Origin: Streptomyces sp. NBC_01451
GTDB taxonomy: Bacteria; Actinomycetota; Actinomycetes; Streptomycetales; Streptomycetaceae
DNA: 64,000 nucleotides
Assembly: GCF_036227485.1 (NCBI RefSeq)
Contig: NZ_CP109479.1
Location: 3,596,001 to 3,660,000 of the forward strand
Direction: 5' to 3'
In this document: in pieces, positions 8,787 to 17,370 of the stretch
Layout: each line of letters starts with the position of its first letter
Numbering within the stretch: position 1 is the first letter of the stretch
The notes under the pieces: model-generated
Seen by the model: the letters and a program-made list of their open reading frames with translations, nothing else
Database searches by the model: none
Told to the model about the DNA's origin: nothing
Program-made: the position numbers and the translations under genes

Positions 8787-9650
8787 ATGTCCCCGTCACC
8801 GTCGGAGCCGACCACCTCCCCCACACGCGAGCCCCACCCCGCCCCCGGCCAACTCCACTCCACCGCAAGGTCGTTCGGCGCCGAAGCCACCCGCTACGAC
8901 CGGGTCCGCCCCCGCTACCCCGACGCCCTGGTGCACCGGATCGTCAGCACGGCCCCAGGCCCCGACCTCCTGGACGTCGGGACCGGTACCGGCATCGTCG
9001 CCCGGCAGTTCGGGGCGGCCGGATGCCGGGTGCTCGGGGTGGAGGTCGACGCGCGGATGGCCGATTTGGCACGGCTGAGCGGGGTCGGGACGGAGGTGGC
9101 GTCGTTCGAGGAGTGGGAGCCCGCCGGGCGGGCCTTCGACGCGGTGGTCTCCGCGCAGGCCTGGCACTGGGTGGACCCGGTCGCCGGCGCCGCGAAGGCG
9201 GCCGAGGTACTGCGGCCCGGTGGCCGACTCGCCCTGTTCTGGAACGTGTTCCAGCCCCCGCCCGAGGTCACCGAGGCCTTCATCGAGGTCCACGACCGCG
9301 TCCTGCCGGACTCCCCCAACCTCTGGACGAAGCCTGCCCTCGACACCTACGCGCCCCTGTTCGCCGAGGCTGTCGACGGGATACGGCAGGCGGGCGGCGC
9401 GTTCGGCGAGACGGAGGAGTGGCGGTACGAGTGGCAGCACTCGTACACCCGCGACGAGTGGCTGGACCTGCTCCCCACCCACGGCCGCACCAGCGGGCTC
9501 CCACCCGCACGGCTGACGGAGCTGCTCACCGCCACCGGCGCCGCGATCGACGCGCTGGGCGGCGAGTTCACGGTGCGCTACACAACGGTGGCGATCACGG
9601 CGTCCCGGACGACCGCCGCCGCATCGCACCCACGGTCTGCCCGGCCATGA
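8787..9650 (+). CDS. Class I SAM-dependent methyltransferase
   Basis: This 287-residue protein has the methyltransferase type 11/UbiE-like fold. SAM-binding motif I reads LLDVGTGTGIVARQFG (about residues 53-68), the acidic residue ending strand beta-2 lies in VLGVEVDARM, and VVSAQAWHWVDP is the post-II motif of this subgroup. The C-terminus lacks any extra domain. The substrate is unknown; such stand-alone enzymes act on small molecules or lipids. ATG 8787 was chosen because the longer frame upstream has no family similarity. The gene ends convergently, overlapping a small minus-strand membrane gene. Confidence 0.85.
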   Translation: MSPSPSEPTTSPTREPHPAPGQLHSTARSFGAEATRYDRVRPRYPDALVHRIVSTAPGPDLLDVGTGTGIVARQFGAAGCRVLGVEVDARMADLARLSGVGTEVASFEEWEPAGRAFDAVVSAQAWHWVDPVAGAAKAAEVLRPGGRLALFWNVFQPPPEVTEAFIEVHDRVLPDSPNLWTKPALDTYAPLFAEAVDGIRQAGGAFGETEEWRYEWQHSYTRDEWLDLLPTHGRTSGLPPARLTELLTATGAAIDALGGEFTVRYTTVAITASRTTAAASHPRSARP

Positions 9651-9834
9651 GGAGACAGGCGACCAGGGACGGCGGCCAGATCCACACCGGGGCACCCCTG
9701 TTGTAGGCGGGGGTGAGCGCCGACAGGGTCGACGCCGCGCTCCAGCAGACCAGCCGGAACGACAGCAGCGCCCAGGAGTTGGCGGGGGACGCGTAGAGGA
9801 CGCGCCCCCGGACGGAGTTCGGGTCAATGGTCAT
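9595..9834 (-). CDS. Small membrane protein (third gene of a tiny operon)
   Basis: The product is about 79 residues with two hydrophobic segments (ALLSFRLVCWSAASTLSAL and PVWIWPPSLVACLLMAG). ATG 9834 overlaps the stop of the preceding gene; an in-frame ATG at 9855 is possible. Its 3' end overlaps the methyltransferase gene on the other strand by 56 bp. No family was recognised. Confidence 0.55.
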   Translation of the reverse strand: MTIDPNSVRGRVLYASPANSWALLSFRLVCWSAASTLSALTPAYNRGAPVWIWPPSLVACLLMAGQTVGAMRRRSSGTP

Positions 9835-10075
9835 GGCTGGTCCATTGCTGGTCATGGCTGCCGTCGTCCCCGCCGTGCTTCCGTGCCGTGCGGCCGGCCA
9901 CGTACCGCCGGGCGATCGTCGCGCAGATCAGGGCCGGGGGCAGGGAGGCCGGTCGCCAGCCGTCGGGCAGCAGCCAGGCCGAGAGCGCGCCGAAGACGAT
10001 CAGGGTGGCGATCAGGACGACTCGGTCGCGACGCGCGGAGATGGCCCTGCCTCCGCGGAACACCGGGCCGGTCAC
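9824..10075 (-). CDS. Small single-pass membrane protein
   Basis: The product is about 83 residues with one clear transmembrane segment (VVLIATLIVFGALSAWLL) and a basic, His/Asp-rich C-terminus. GTG 10075 overlaps the upstream stop in a GTGA arrangement, implying coupling to the preceding gene. The function is unknown. The much longer frame covering 9824-10522 is not coding in its upstream part. Confidence 0.55.
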   Translation of the reverse strand: MTGPVFRGGRAISARRDRVVLIATLIVFGALSAWLLPDGWRPASLPPALICATIARRYVAGRTARKHGGDDGSHDQQWTSHDH

Positions 10076-10359
10076 CGGTCGGTCCGCCAGGGCCCGGCGT
10101 ACACCAGGGCCGCGACCAGGACGCAGACGAACGCCGGGCCGAGGAGCACGTCGTCCCACAGGAGTCGGTGGCTGCGAGGGATGCGCGCCGTGCTGCCGAG
10201 GGCGATCCCGACACCGAACAGGATGTTCGACCACGCGCCCCTCCTGCGTCGGCTCTCCGGCAGACCTGCCGGCATGCGTCGTCCCAGGAGTTGGAGCACG
10301 CCTCCCCCGACGAGAACCGCGGCGACGGCGAACCCCGTCAGGTGCGCGATGACTTCCAC
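10072..10359 (-). CDS. Small multi-pass membrane protein (first gene of a tiny operon)
   Basis: This product of about 95 residues has three hydrophobic stretches (IAHLTGFAVAAVLVGGGVL, NILFGVGIALG and VLLGPAFVCVLVAALVYAG). GTG 10359 is preceded by GAGGAG 11 nt upstream; an alternative GTG lies at 10386. Two further small membrane-protein genes follow with overlapping starts. No family was recognised; proximity to the Rhs gene allows a role as accessory or immunity genes. Confidence 0.55.
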   Translation of the reverse strand: MEVIAHLTGFAVAAVLVGGGVLQLLGRRMPAGLPESRRRRGAWSNILFGVGIALGSTARIPRSHRLLWDDVLLGPAFVCVLVAALVYAGPWRTDR

Positions 10360-10481
10360 AGGTTTTCCAACTCCTCGCTGGGTCACCCCGGCCGTCCGGA
10401 CCCTCGACGCCGTTCCTTCTCCCTCTCCTGACCGTGTGCTTCCCCCGCATGACGCCGAACGTGCGGGCGGGCTGTTCGTCA

Positions 10482-10515
10482 GGGGCGGTACCGGGACCCC
10501 GGTACCGCCCCTGAT
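10482..10515. terminator. Perfect 16-bp hairpin downstream of the Rhs/70-aa unit
   Basis: Arms 10482-10497 and 10500-10515 are exact inverted repeats (CAGGGGCGGTACCGGG). In minus direction it follows the 70-residue gene ending at 10560 and precedes the three-gene operon starting at 10359. It should therefore terminate the Rhs transcript and separate the two units. Confidence 0.75.
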
Positions 10516-10559
10516 CCCTCACTTCGAGACAGTCAGGACCGTCGAGACGGCGGGTTCTG

Positions 10560-10772
10560 CTACCTGCGCGCCCTCCTCCAGCCCAGTCTCACCAGCGAGA
10601 TCAGTCCGATCACCAGGAAGGCGGTCACCAGGAACGTCACGATCGCCGCCCAGGACGGAAGCCCGTCACCGGCGCCCAAGGTCGCGGCGGTCATGCCGGC
10701 CGCGGCGAACACGAGCGCGTAAGCCACACGTCTCACGAAAGGTCTCCCGGGGTTCGGGGTCGGTCCTGTCAT
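10560..10772 (-). CDS. 70-residue membrane protein coupled to the Rhs gene (candidate immunity protein)
   Basis: This short protein has two transmembrane helices (VAYALVFAAAGMTAATLGA and AAIVTFLVTAFLVIGLISLV) and ends in a positively charged tail. Its ATG at 10772 overlaps the TGA of the Rhs gene (ATGA), so it is translationally coupled to it and is followed by a strong hairpin. Immunity proteins of polymorphic toxins are usually encoded immediately 3' of the toxin, and those opposing membrane-active toxins are often small membrane proteins. The immunity role is inference from position and topology. Confidence 0.65.
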   Translation of the reverse strand: MTGPTPNPGRPFVRRVAYALVFAAAGMTAATLGAGDGLPSWAAIVTFLVTAFLVIGLISLVRLGWRRARR

Positions 10773-13700
10773 GCGTACCACCAGCCCACGAAGGTCGCCC
10801 GGATACGGTAGACGGTCCACCAGTGGTGGCTGCCGGGCCACTTCCAGGCGAACAGCAGCCACTTGGCCCGCGGGTGCCACGAGTCGGAGACATGGTTGCT
10901 GATGACTCCGGCGATGACCCCGACGATGAAGTAGCAGCCGAAGCCGCCGCAGAACGAGGCGATCCCGCCGGCCAGCCCCCAGATCGCACCCTGCGCGATG
11001 TCACGCTGGAAGGTGCTGCTCATGTACACCTGGACGTAGTGCCACTGGCCCCACTTCCAGCGGTAGACCCGGAAGGTGCCCGCGTAGTCGTACGCGTTGA
11101 CGGGGTCCTGCCCGGCGTAGTCGTACGCGTTCGCGCCGCCGCCCAGCACCGGGTCCACGGACAGGAACCGGCCGGCGGTCGGGTCGTACAGCCGTACGCC
11201 CATCACTGTGAGCCCCGACAGGGGCGCCTCGGCCCGCTGCCTGCCGCCGAGCCAGCCGTACGTCGTGGACACGGTGGCGTCCAGCGCGTTGCCGAACTCG
11301 TCGTACTGCTGGACCACCGGGGCCAGGGTCGTGTCCAGTGGCTGCTGGACCGTCACATCGCCGTGGATGTCGGTGAGTTGCAGGACGGTGTCGCCGGTGG
11401 CCGTCGTGTTCGCGGCCAGGACGCCGGTGAGGTCCGCCACGTCACGGCTGACCGTCGAGCCGCTGATGCTCCAGGTCGGGCTGTCGCAGCCGCAGCCGTA
11501 GTGGTTGGTCGTGGTGGAGCCGGTACTCCATGTGCCGTCCGTGGCCTGGGGCTCGGAGGTCAGGACGGCGAGCCGGCCCGCCCCGTCGAGGCTCCAGGTG
11601 CTGCGGCCGGTGCCCACGGTCTCCGAGCGCACCAGGTCGTTGGTGTAGTAGGAGAGCGTGGCCGAACCGTTGGTGGTGGTGCGGCCGAAGGCGTCGTACA
11701 CGTGAGCGGCGTCGACCAGCCGGTCGGCCGAGTCGTAGGTGCTGGTCACGGTCGTGGTCGTGGTGTCCGCGGTGCTGCTGTCGCAGTCGTCCGTGGACGT
11801 GCTCAGACCCGTGCGGTTGCTGCTCGCGTCGAAGGTGTAGGCGCGGGTGGTGCAGCCGCTCGCGGTGGTGTCGGCAGCCTGGGTGAGGCGCCCCGCGCTG
11901 TCGTAGGTGTAGTCGGACCGCGTGGTGGATCCCGCGGTCTGCGTGTGCCCCGACTGGAGCCCGGTGTCGGTGTATCCGGCGGTGTCGGAGGCGACCGTGG
12001 TGCCGTCCGAGGCCGTGTAGGTGCGTCCCGTCGGCCGGCCCACCGTGTCGGTGGCGACGTCCAGGGTGTACGAACCGGGCAGGGTCTCGGAGGTGAGGGT
12101 GCCGTCCGCGTCGTAGGAGGCGGTGAAGGTGCCCGCGACCGAGTCCGTCAGCGTGCTGACGTCGCCGGTGGTGCCGTAGGCGTAGGTGACGGTGGACGGC
12201 ACCGAGTCGGTCGTCTTCACCGGCCGGTCCAGACCGTCGTAGGACGTGGTGCTGGTGTTGCCCGCCCCGTCGTCGTACGTGGCCTGACGGCCCAGGGCGT
12301 CGTAGGTGACGGCGACGGTCTGCCCGTTCGTCGTCTGGGTGGCGAGGCGGCCGTTGCTCTGGTCGTACGTGAGCGTGGAGACGGGCGTGCCCGTGCCGGT
12401 GCCGCCGGTCACCTCGACCCGGGTCGGTCGGCCCGCGCCGTCCACGGTGTTCGTGGTGGTGCGGGTGGTGCCGTTCGCGGTCTCGGTCTTGGTGGCGATC
12501 CGGCCCCAGCGGTCGTAGGTGTAGACGGTGGTGACCGCCTGGGCGGGATTGCTCCCGCCGCCCGTGACGGCCGCCGCGGGAGCCGTCCTGCACAGCAGCC
12601 CGGCCCATTCCACGGAACCGCAGGTGCCGGAGGCGCCCGCCGTGTAGTAGGTGTACGCCAGCGTGTCAGCGTCCGAGCCGGACGATCCGGCGGTACGGGT
12701 GGTGGCCACCTGCCCGTCGCTGTCGTACGTCGTCACGGTGTCGGTGCTCTGCCCGCCCGTCGTCGCCTTCTCCTGGCCCGTGGACCAGTCGTAGGTGGTG
12801 GTGACGGTGCGGGTGTCCACGTCGGCCGCGTAGCCCGGGATGGACGCGCCGGTCACCGTCGAGGTGACCAGGCCTGAGACCGCCGCGTCACCGGGACGGT
12901 TCTCGTCGTAGGTGGACGCGACATGGGCACGGGCCGGGATCACCGTCCCCACCGGGAGCGTGGTGTCGGCGGTGGAGCCGGCGACCTCCTGGGTGAGGGT
13001 GACCTGGTACAGCGGGCTGTAGGTGTCGGTGACCCGGGTGCCGTCGGCCGAGTACACGGAGACGGTGGACAGCAGCCGGGCCCGGTCGGCGGTCGACAGA
13101 TCGGACAGGCCGAGTTCGGCGAGCCGGTCGTCGCTGCCGCTGAGCGCCAACGCGCGGTTGGCCGCGGTGAGTTCGGAGACGGTGTTGCCGAACTCGTCGT
13201 ACTGGGCGGTGCTGATCGCGCCGCCGGGGGCAGCGGTGTCGGTCCGCTCGCCGTCGGCGTTGATGTACGTGACCGTCGCACGGCCGTACGAGGTCGCCGC
13301 CAGGTCACCGCCCGTGCTGGAGGACGGGACCGAGTCGGCCGGGAACACGGCGGTCGCGTCCGTCGGCGCCTCGTCCTGCGCCCAGGTCGCCACCGTGGCG
13401 GCGTCCAGCTGGTACGGGGCCGTACTGCCGGACAACGGCACGTCGTACACGACGGTGGTGGTCGCCGTACCGGACGTGGTGCTGGTCGAGCCCTCGGCGA
13501 GCTGCGGACGCGATGCCCTCAGCAGCATGCCCGCACCGGCCGTCAGCGCCGAGCCGGCCTGCCCGTACGTGAACGTCCAGGGCAGTTCACCCGGTTCGGT
13601 GTACGTGGCCACACGGCCGTTCGCGTCGTAGGTGTACTGCGTCTTCAGCGCGGGGCTGATCCGCGGGTCCCACGCCTGGCGCAGGTCGCCGGAGGTGTCG

Positions 13701-16700
13701 TAGGCGTACGACTCGACGGTCTCGGCGGTGGCCGCCGAGCCGCCCGGGGTGGTCGCCCAGAGCTTGACCGCCTGGACCTGGCCCGTGAAGTCGCCCAGCG
13801 CACCGGAGGTCGCGGTCGTGGAGGTCGCGTACACGAACTCCAGGACCCGGCAGCCCTTCGTGGCCGGGGTGGCCTGGCAGGTGGCCTCGGTGACTCCGCT
13901 CGTCGGCGAGATCACGTACTTCGGGCGGGCCAGGGTCGTGCTGCCGGACGTGACCGTCTCGGAGACCGTGGTCACGGTCGAGTCGTCGACCGCCGAGGCG
14001 TACGAGGACAGCGTCCAGGTCGTCGCGCCGGTGGCCGCCTTCTTGAAGACCGTGGTGTCGGCGTCCGTGTCGGTCAGCGTGAAGGCCGTTCCGGTGAGCG
14101 TGCCTGTCAGGGTGAGGGACTCGGAGCCGGTCTGCGGCTCCCAGCCGCCCGCGCTGGTCGCGGTGAACGCGACCGTGCCGCCGTCGGCGGACACCACCTC
14201 GACCGAGGTGCCGGACGTCTTCCGCACCTGGGTGTAGTCGCTCGCCTGCCCCGTGACGGACGAGGTCCAGCCGGGGCCGAAGATCTTCGCCTGGCCCTCG
14301 GTGGCGGTGCTGTTGGCCCGCGAGGAGAACGTCCGCTCCACGCTCGCGTCGAACGCCGAGGCGTCCGTGGCCGACAGCGTGTAGTCGCCGGTGAGTTCGT
14401 TGACCTGGCCCGGACCCACCTGGGCGGCGGGAGCCGTACCCGCGTCGCGGTCCAGCGTCACGTCGACGGTCTGCGAGTTCCCGGTGGTGGTGCCGTCGGT
14501 GAAGGCGGCTCGCAGCTCGATCACTCCGTCCTCGGTCAGCGTCGAGACGGTGTTCCAGACGAGCTTGGTGGCGGTGCCGCCGCTGACGGCGACCGGCCAG
14601 GCGGACACGGCGGAGCCGGATGCGGTCACGTCGCCCACGGGCACGGTGTGCCAGGAGTCCGTCTCACCACGCCGGTACTGCCAGGTCACACCCGTGTAGG
14701 TGGAGAGCCCCTTGGCGGACAGGGTCAGCCGGCGGGCCGTGGTGTCACCGTTCTGCGGGGACAGGATCGCCGCGCCGTCCGCGCCCACGCCGAAGCTGTA
14801 GGCCGTCGTGGCGGTCGACAGGTTGCCGCCGGAGTCGACCGTCCGCGCGTACAGGGTGTGCCAGCCGTTCGCCGGGTCGATCGAGATCGTCTGGGCGTCG
14901 CCGCCGGTGCCGTTGGTCGTGTCCAGCTTCTTGCTCGGCACCGAGGAGTCGTCGAGACCCCAGTAGTAGCCGGCGCCGTCCGTGGAGTCCGTGTCGAGCG
15001 TGCAGGACACCGCGGCGGCGGCCTTCGCCGTCCACCCGTTCTGGGTGTACGTGTCACAGGTGACCGTCGGCGCGTTCGGCTTGGCCGTGTTCAGCACGAA
15101 CGTGGTGTAGCCGGTCCACGCCCCGTAGTCGGTGCCGTCGTACGCCCGCACCCGGTACCGCAGATGCGAGCCGGCCGGGAAGGCGTTCGCCGAGGCGATC
15201 GTCAGCTTGGCGGTCGCCCCGGACGCCACGGAGGCGGATGTCCCCGTGTACGAGTAGGTGGTGTCCGCGTACGCCGGATCCGCCGTCACCTCGAACTGGG
15301 CCTTGGTGGCCGACCCGTCCGGGTCCGCGACGGCCGCCGACAGGGTCGGGGTGAGCGAGGTGACGTACCGCTTGCCGTTGTACGCGTTGACCTGCGCCGG
15401 GGCGATCGCCGTACCCGTCGGCTTCGACGGGTAGGAGTTGTAGGTCACCGACAGCTTCGGCGCGTACCCGGCGGTCGCGTAGTTCGCGGAGCGGAAGCGC
15501 CGCCAGGTGGTGGAGTCGGTCTCCGAGGCACCCGCGATCTGGACGCCCTGGTTCGTCGAACCGTCCGCCCATGCCTGGGTGATGGCCTGGAGGTTCCAGT
15601 TCGACCAGTTCGCCGCGCAGGTGGAGTCGTGACCCCAGTGCCCGGTGTTGGAGGCGTCACCCGTCGTCGTCGTGGTCGGCTGCGCGCCCCACGTGATCGA
15701 CGAGGAGGTCCAGGTGGAGGTGACCCGCTTGGCGAGGGTGGCCGGACCGGAGGTCGCACAGGTCGCCGAGTAGTAGTTGTACAGCGACAGCGTCGCCGCG
15801 GTGATGTGCTTGCCGGCGAACTTCGACACGTCGAACTTCAGGTACGACCGCGCGGTGTCCGTCCCGCCGTCGTACGTCCCCGACTTCAGCTCCTCCGAGC
15901 TGATCTGCGAGTCGGGGTAGTCGGGGTTCTGCACCCACGTGTCGGTGGTGACGGCGAGGGTGGTGGTGGGGTCGACGGTCACCGGGTAGGCGGCGGTGGC
16001 CAGGAAGGACGCGTCGGGAGTCAGTACGAGGGTCTGCGCGCCGTCGGCGGCGGTCTCGATCTCCGTCGCCACCTGCTCCTGGTGCGCTGACTCCCCGGAA
16101 GCCTTGTCCAGGCTGGCGTCCCACATCATCGGCGCGGGCGCCTCGGCGACCAGCTTGCCCCCGGTGTCCTTCAACAGCAGGTGCCCGGAAGCGGCCCTGG
16201 ACAGTTTCAGCCCGGCCAGGTCCAGCGGAATACGGTAGGAGACCGTACCGTCGGCGGGCTTCCGCGCCAGCCGGATGTTCTCGGAGAAACCCTGCGCGAG
16301 CGCGCTCACCGACAGGGTCTGACCACTGCCGAGGGCGTAGGAGGCGGTGTTGGCCTTCACGGACGGGGCCGGCAGCCTGGCGTCCCAGCCGAGCCCGAAG
16401 GACTGCTTGCCCCGGGTCACCGACGCCAGACGGGTGTCACCGCCGTCGGAGACGGCCACATCGGCGGGTACGGCGGCGGGCGTGAGATCGGCGCCGGTGT
16501 CGGAGAGCGAGGTGTCGATGTCCTTCCAGACACCGTCGACCTTCGTCCGCACGGGACCGGCATAGGCCTGCGTCTGGAACTGCCCACCGGGCAGCGCGTA
16601 CGTCGACGAATCCGCCGTCCGGGCCGACAACACCTCGATCCTGCGATGCTGAAGACGAGCCATCAACACCGCCGACGCCTCGTCCCCGGCCTCGGCAGGC

Positions 16701-16870
16701 CCCGTCGCCTTCGTGGTGGCGGGTTTCGCTCGTGCACCCGTGTCCGCGGCGAACACCAGCCCGCTGCCCTGCTCCACGAGCGCGACCTGGGTGGCGAGCG
16801 CCAGCAGCACGGCCACGGCCGTACGGCGCGCATTTCTCTGTCTGCTTCTGTGTCTCTGTCCCTGATGCAT
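10769..16870 (-). CDS. Secreted Rhs/YD-repeat protein with variable hydrophobic C-terminus
   Basis: This 2033-residue protein starts with a signal peptide (basic N-terminus then VAVLLALATQVALV). It has a DNRLRE-type domain at about residues 305-475 (TDTWVQ, SYLKFDVSKF), Ig-like regions, then an Rhs shell of many YD repeats from about 820 to 1890. The conserved core end is DPTAGRFLSVDP near residue 1895. The last 120 or so residues are unlike the rest: Trp/Tyr-rich, with a Gly-rich hydrophobic stretch (about 1957-1995) and a WKWPGSHHWWTVYR segment. In polymorphic toxin systems the Rhs shell encloses a C-terminal toxin; here that part resembles a membrane-active peptide rather than an enzyme. 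ATG 16870 is preferred over upstream starts because it begins the signal peptide and follows a G-rich ribosome-binding site. Confidence 0.88.
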   Translation of the reverse strand: MHQGQRHRSRQRNARRTAVAVLLALATQVALVEQGSGLVFAADTGARAKPATTKATGPAEAGDEASAVLMARLQHRRIEVLSARTADSSTYALPGGQFQTQAYAGPVRTKVDGVWKDIDTSLSDTGADLTPAAVPADVAVSDGGDTRLASVTRGKQSFGLGWDARLPAPSVKANTASYALGSGQTLSVSALAQGFSENIRLARKPADGTVSYRIPLDLAGLKLSRAASGHLLLKDTGGKLVAEAPAPMMWDASLDKASGESAHQEQVATEIETAADGAQTLVLTPDASFLATAAYPVTVDPTTTLAVTTDTWVQNPDYPDSQISSEELKSGTYDGGTDTARSYLKFDVSKFAGKHITAATLSLYNYYSATCATSGPATLAKRVTSTWTSSSITWGAQPTTTTTGDASNTGHWGHDSTCAANWSNWNLQAITQAWADGSTNQGVQIAGASETDSTTWRRFRSANYATAGYAPKLSVTYNSYPSKPTGTAIAPAQVNAYNGKRYVTSLTPTLSAAVADPDGSATKAQFEVTADPAYADTTYSYTGTSASVASGATAKLTIASANAFPAGSHLRYRVRAYDGTDYGAWTGYTTFVLNTAKPNAPTVTCDTYTQNGWTAKAAAAVSCTLDTDSTDGAGYYWGLDDSSVPSKKLDTTNGTGGDAQTISIDPANGWHTLYARTVDSGGNLSTATTAYSFGVGADGAAILSPQNGDTTARRLTLSAKGLSTYTGVTWQYRRGETDSWHTVPVGDVTASGSAVSAWPVAVSGGTATKLVWNTVSTLTEDGVIELRAAFTDGTTTGNSQTVDVTLDRDAGTAPAAQVGPGQVNELTGDYTLSATDASAFDASVERTFSSRANSTATEGQAKIFGPGWTSSVTGQASDYTQVRKTSGTSVEVVSADGGTVAFTATSAGGWEPQTGSESLTLTGTLTGTAFTLTDTDADTTVFKKAATGATTWTLSSYASAVDDSTVTTVSETVTSGSTTLARPKYVISPTSGVTEATCQATPATKGCRVLEFVYATSTTATSGALGDFTGQVQAVKLWATTPGGSAATAETVESYAYDTSGDLRQAWDPRISPALKTQYTYDANGRVATYTEPGELPWTFTYGQAGSALTAGAGMLLRASRPQLAEGSTSTTSGTATTTVVYDVPLSGSTAPYQLDAATVATWAQDEAPTDATAVFPADSVPSSSTGGDLAATSYGRATVTYINADGERTDTAAPGGAISTAQYDEFGNTVSELTAANRALALSGSDDRLAELGLSDLSTADRARLLSTVSVYSADGTRVTDTYSPLYQVTLTQEVAGSTADTTLPVGTVIPARAHVASTYDENRPGDAAVSGLVTSTVTGASIPGYAADVDTRTVTTTYDWSTGQEKATTGGQSTDTVTTYDSDGQVATTRTAGSSGSDADTLAYTYYTAGASGTCGSVEWAGLLCRTAPAAAVTGGGSNPAQAVTTVYTYDRWGRIATKTETANGTTRTTTNTVDGAGRPTRVEVTGGTGTGTPVSTLTYDQSNGRLATQTTNGQTVAVTYDALGRQATYDDGAGNTSTTSYDGLDRPVKTTDSVPSTVTYAYGTTGDVSTLTDSVAGTFTASYDADGTLTSETLPGSYTLDVATDTVGRPTGRTYTASDGTTVASDTAGYTDTGLQSGHTQTAGSTTRSDYTYDSAGRLTQAADTTASGCTTRAYTFDASSNRTGLSTSTDDCDSSTADTTTTTVTSTYDSADRLVDAAHVYDAFGRTTTNGSATLSYYTNDLVRSETVGTGRSTWSLDGAGRLAVLTSEPQATDGTWSTGSTTTNHYGCGCDSPTWSISGSTVSRDVADLTGVLAANTTATGDTVLQLTDIHGDVTVQQPLDTTLAPVVQQYDEFGNALDATVSTTYGWLGGRQRAEAPLSGLTVMGVRLYDPTAGRFLSVDPVLGGGANAYDYAGQDPVNAYDYAGTFRVYRWKWGQWHYVQVYMSSTFQRDIAQGAIWGLAGGIASFCGGFGCYFIVGVIAGVISNHVSDSWHPRAKWLLFAWKWPGSHHWWTVYRIRATFVGWWYA

Positions 16871-17115
16871 GATCAGCCCCCTTCTTGCCCGTGTGCGGTC
16901 ACACAGGCAAAGCGGCTTGATCATCCGTGGCGGCGCGGGAACCGGCGGAGGCCGCCTCAACGGCGCCCCCAGGAAACATAAAGAAGATTTAAAGACACCG
17001 GCCGGACAGAGGAAGCGGAATGATCGGGTCGCCCCATTCACCCGCTTCGTCCAGCCCGCTGCCCCTCACTCGGGCAAAGCCAGGATTGCCCATTCCTTGA
17101 CGGGAGATGGGGACA

Positions 17116-17370
17116 TCACTCGCCAACCGTCTCGAACCGCCACCTGTGTACGGCTCTCGCCACCAACTCCGCGCCCGGCTCCGGAAGTTCGGGCAAAACG
17201 GCGTCGAACTCCGCGTCCCACCAGGTGATGACGAGCACGCGGTCCTGCGGAGCCCGGAGCGTCTCCCGGCGCACCGGAGTCTCCGTCAGCTCCTGCGCCC
17301 TTGCCCAGGCGAGGAGTTCGTCCCCGCGTCCGTCGACGGCCCGTGCCTCCCACATCAGCGCGACGGTCAT
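17116..17370 (-). CDS. Small conserved hypothetical protein downstream of tsaD
   Basis: This acidic 84-residue protein has a compact mixed alpha/beta pattern ([23 protein letters not shown] at the start, [10 protein letters not shown] in the middle). The pattern is reminiscent of a dimeric alpha-beta barrel of the antibiotic-biosynthesis monooxygenase type, but the assignment is weak. Its ATG overlaps the tsaD stop by 4 nt, so it belongs to the tsaB-rimI-tsaD operon. The function is unknown. Confidence 0.7.
   Translation of the reverse strand: MTVALMWEARAVDGRGDELLAWARAQELTETPVRRETLRAPQDRVLVITWWDAEFDAVLPELPEPGAELVARAVHRWRFETVGE

Noticed and set aside
9827..12877. Long plus-strand open frame opposite the Rhs gene
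   Set aside because: It is an antisense shadow of the Rhs gene and the small membrane genes, rich in Arg/Gly/Val as expected for a high-GC opposite frame, with no recognisable domain.
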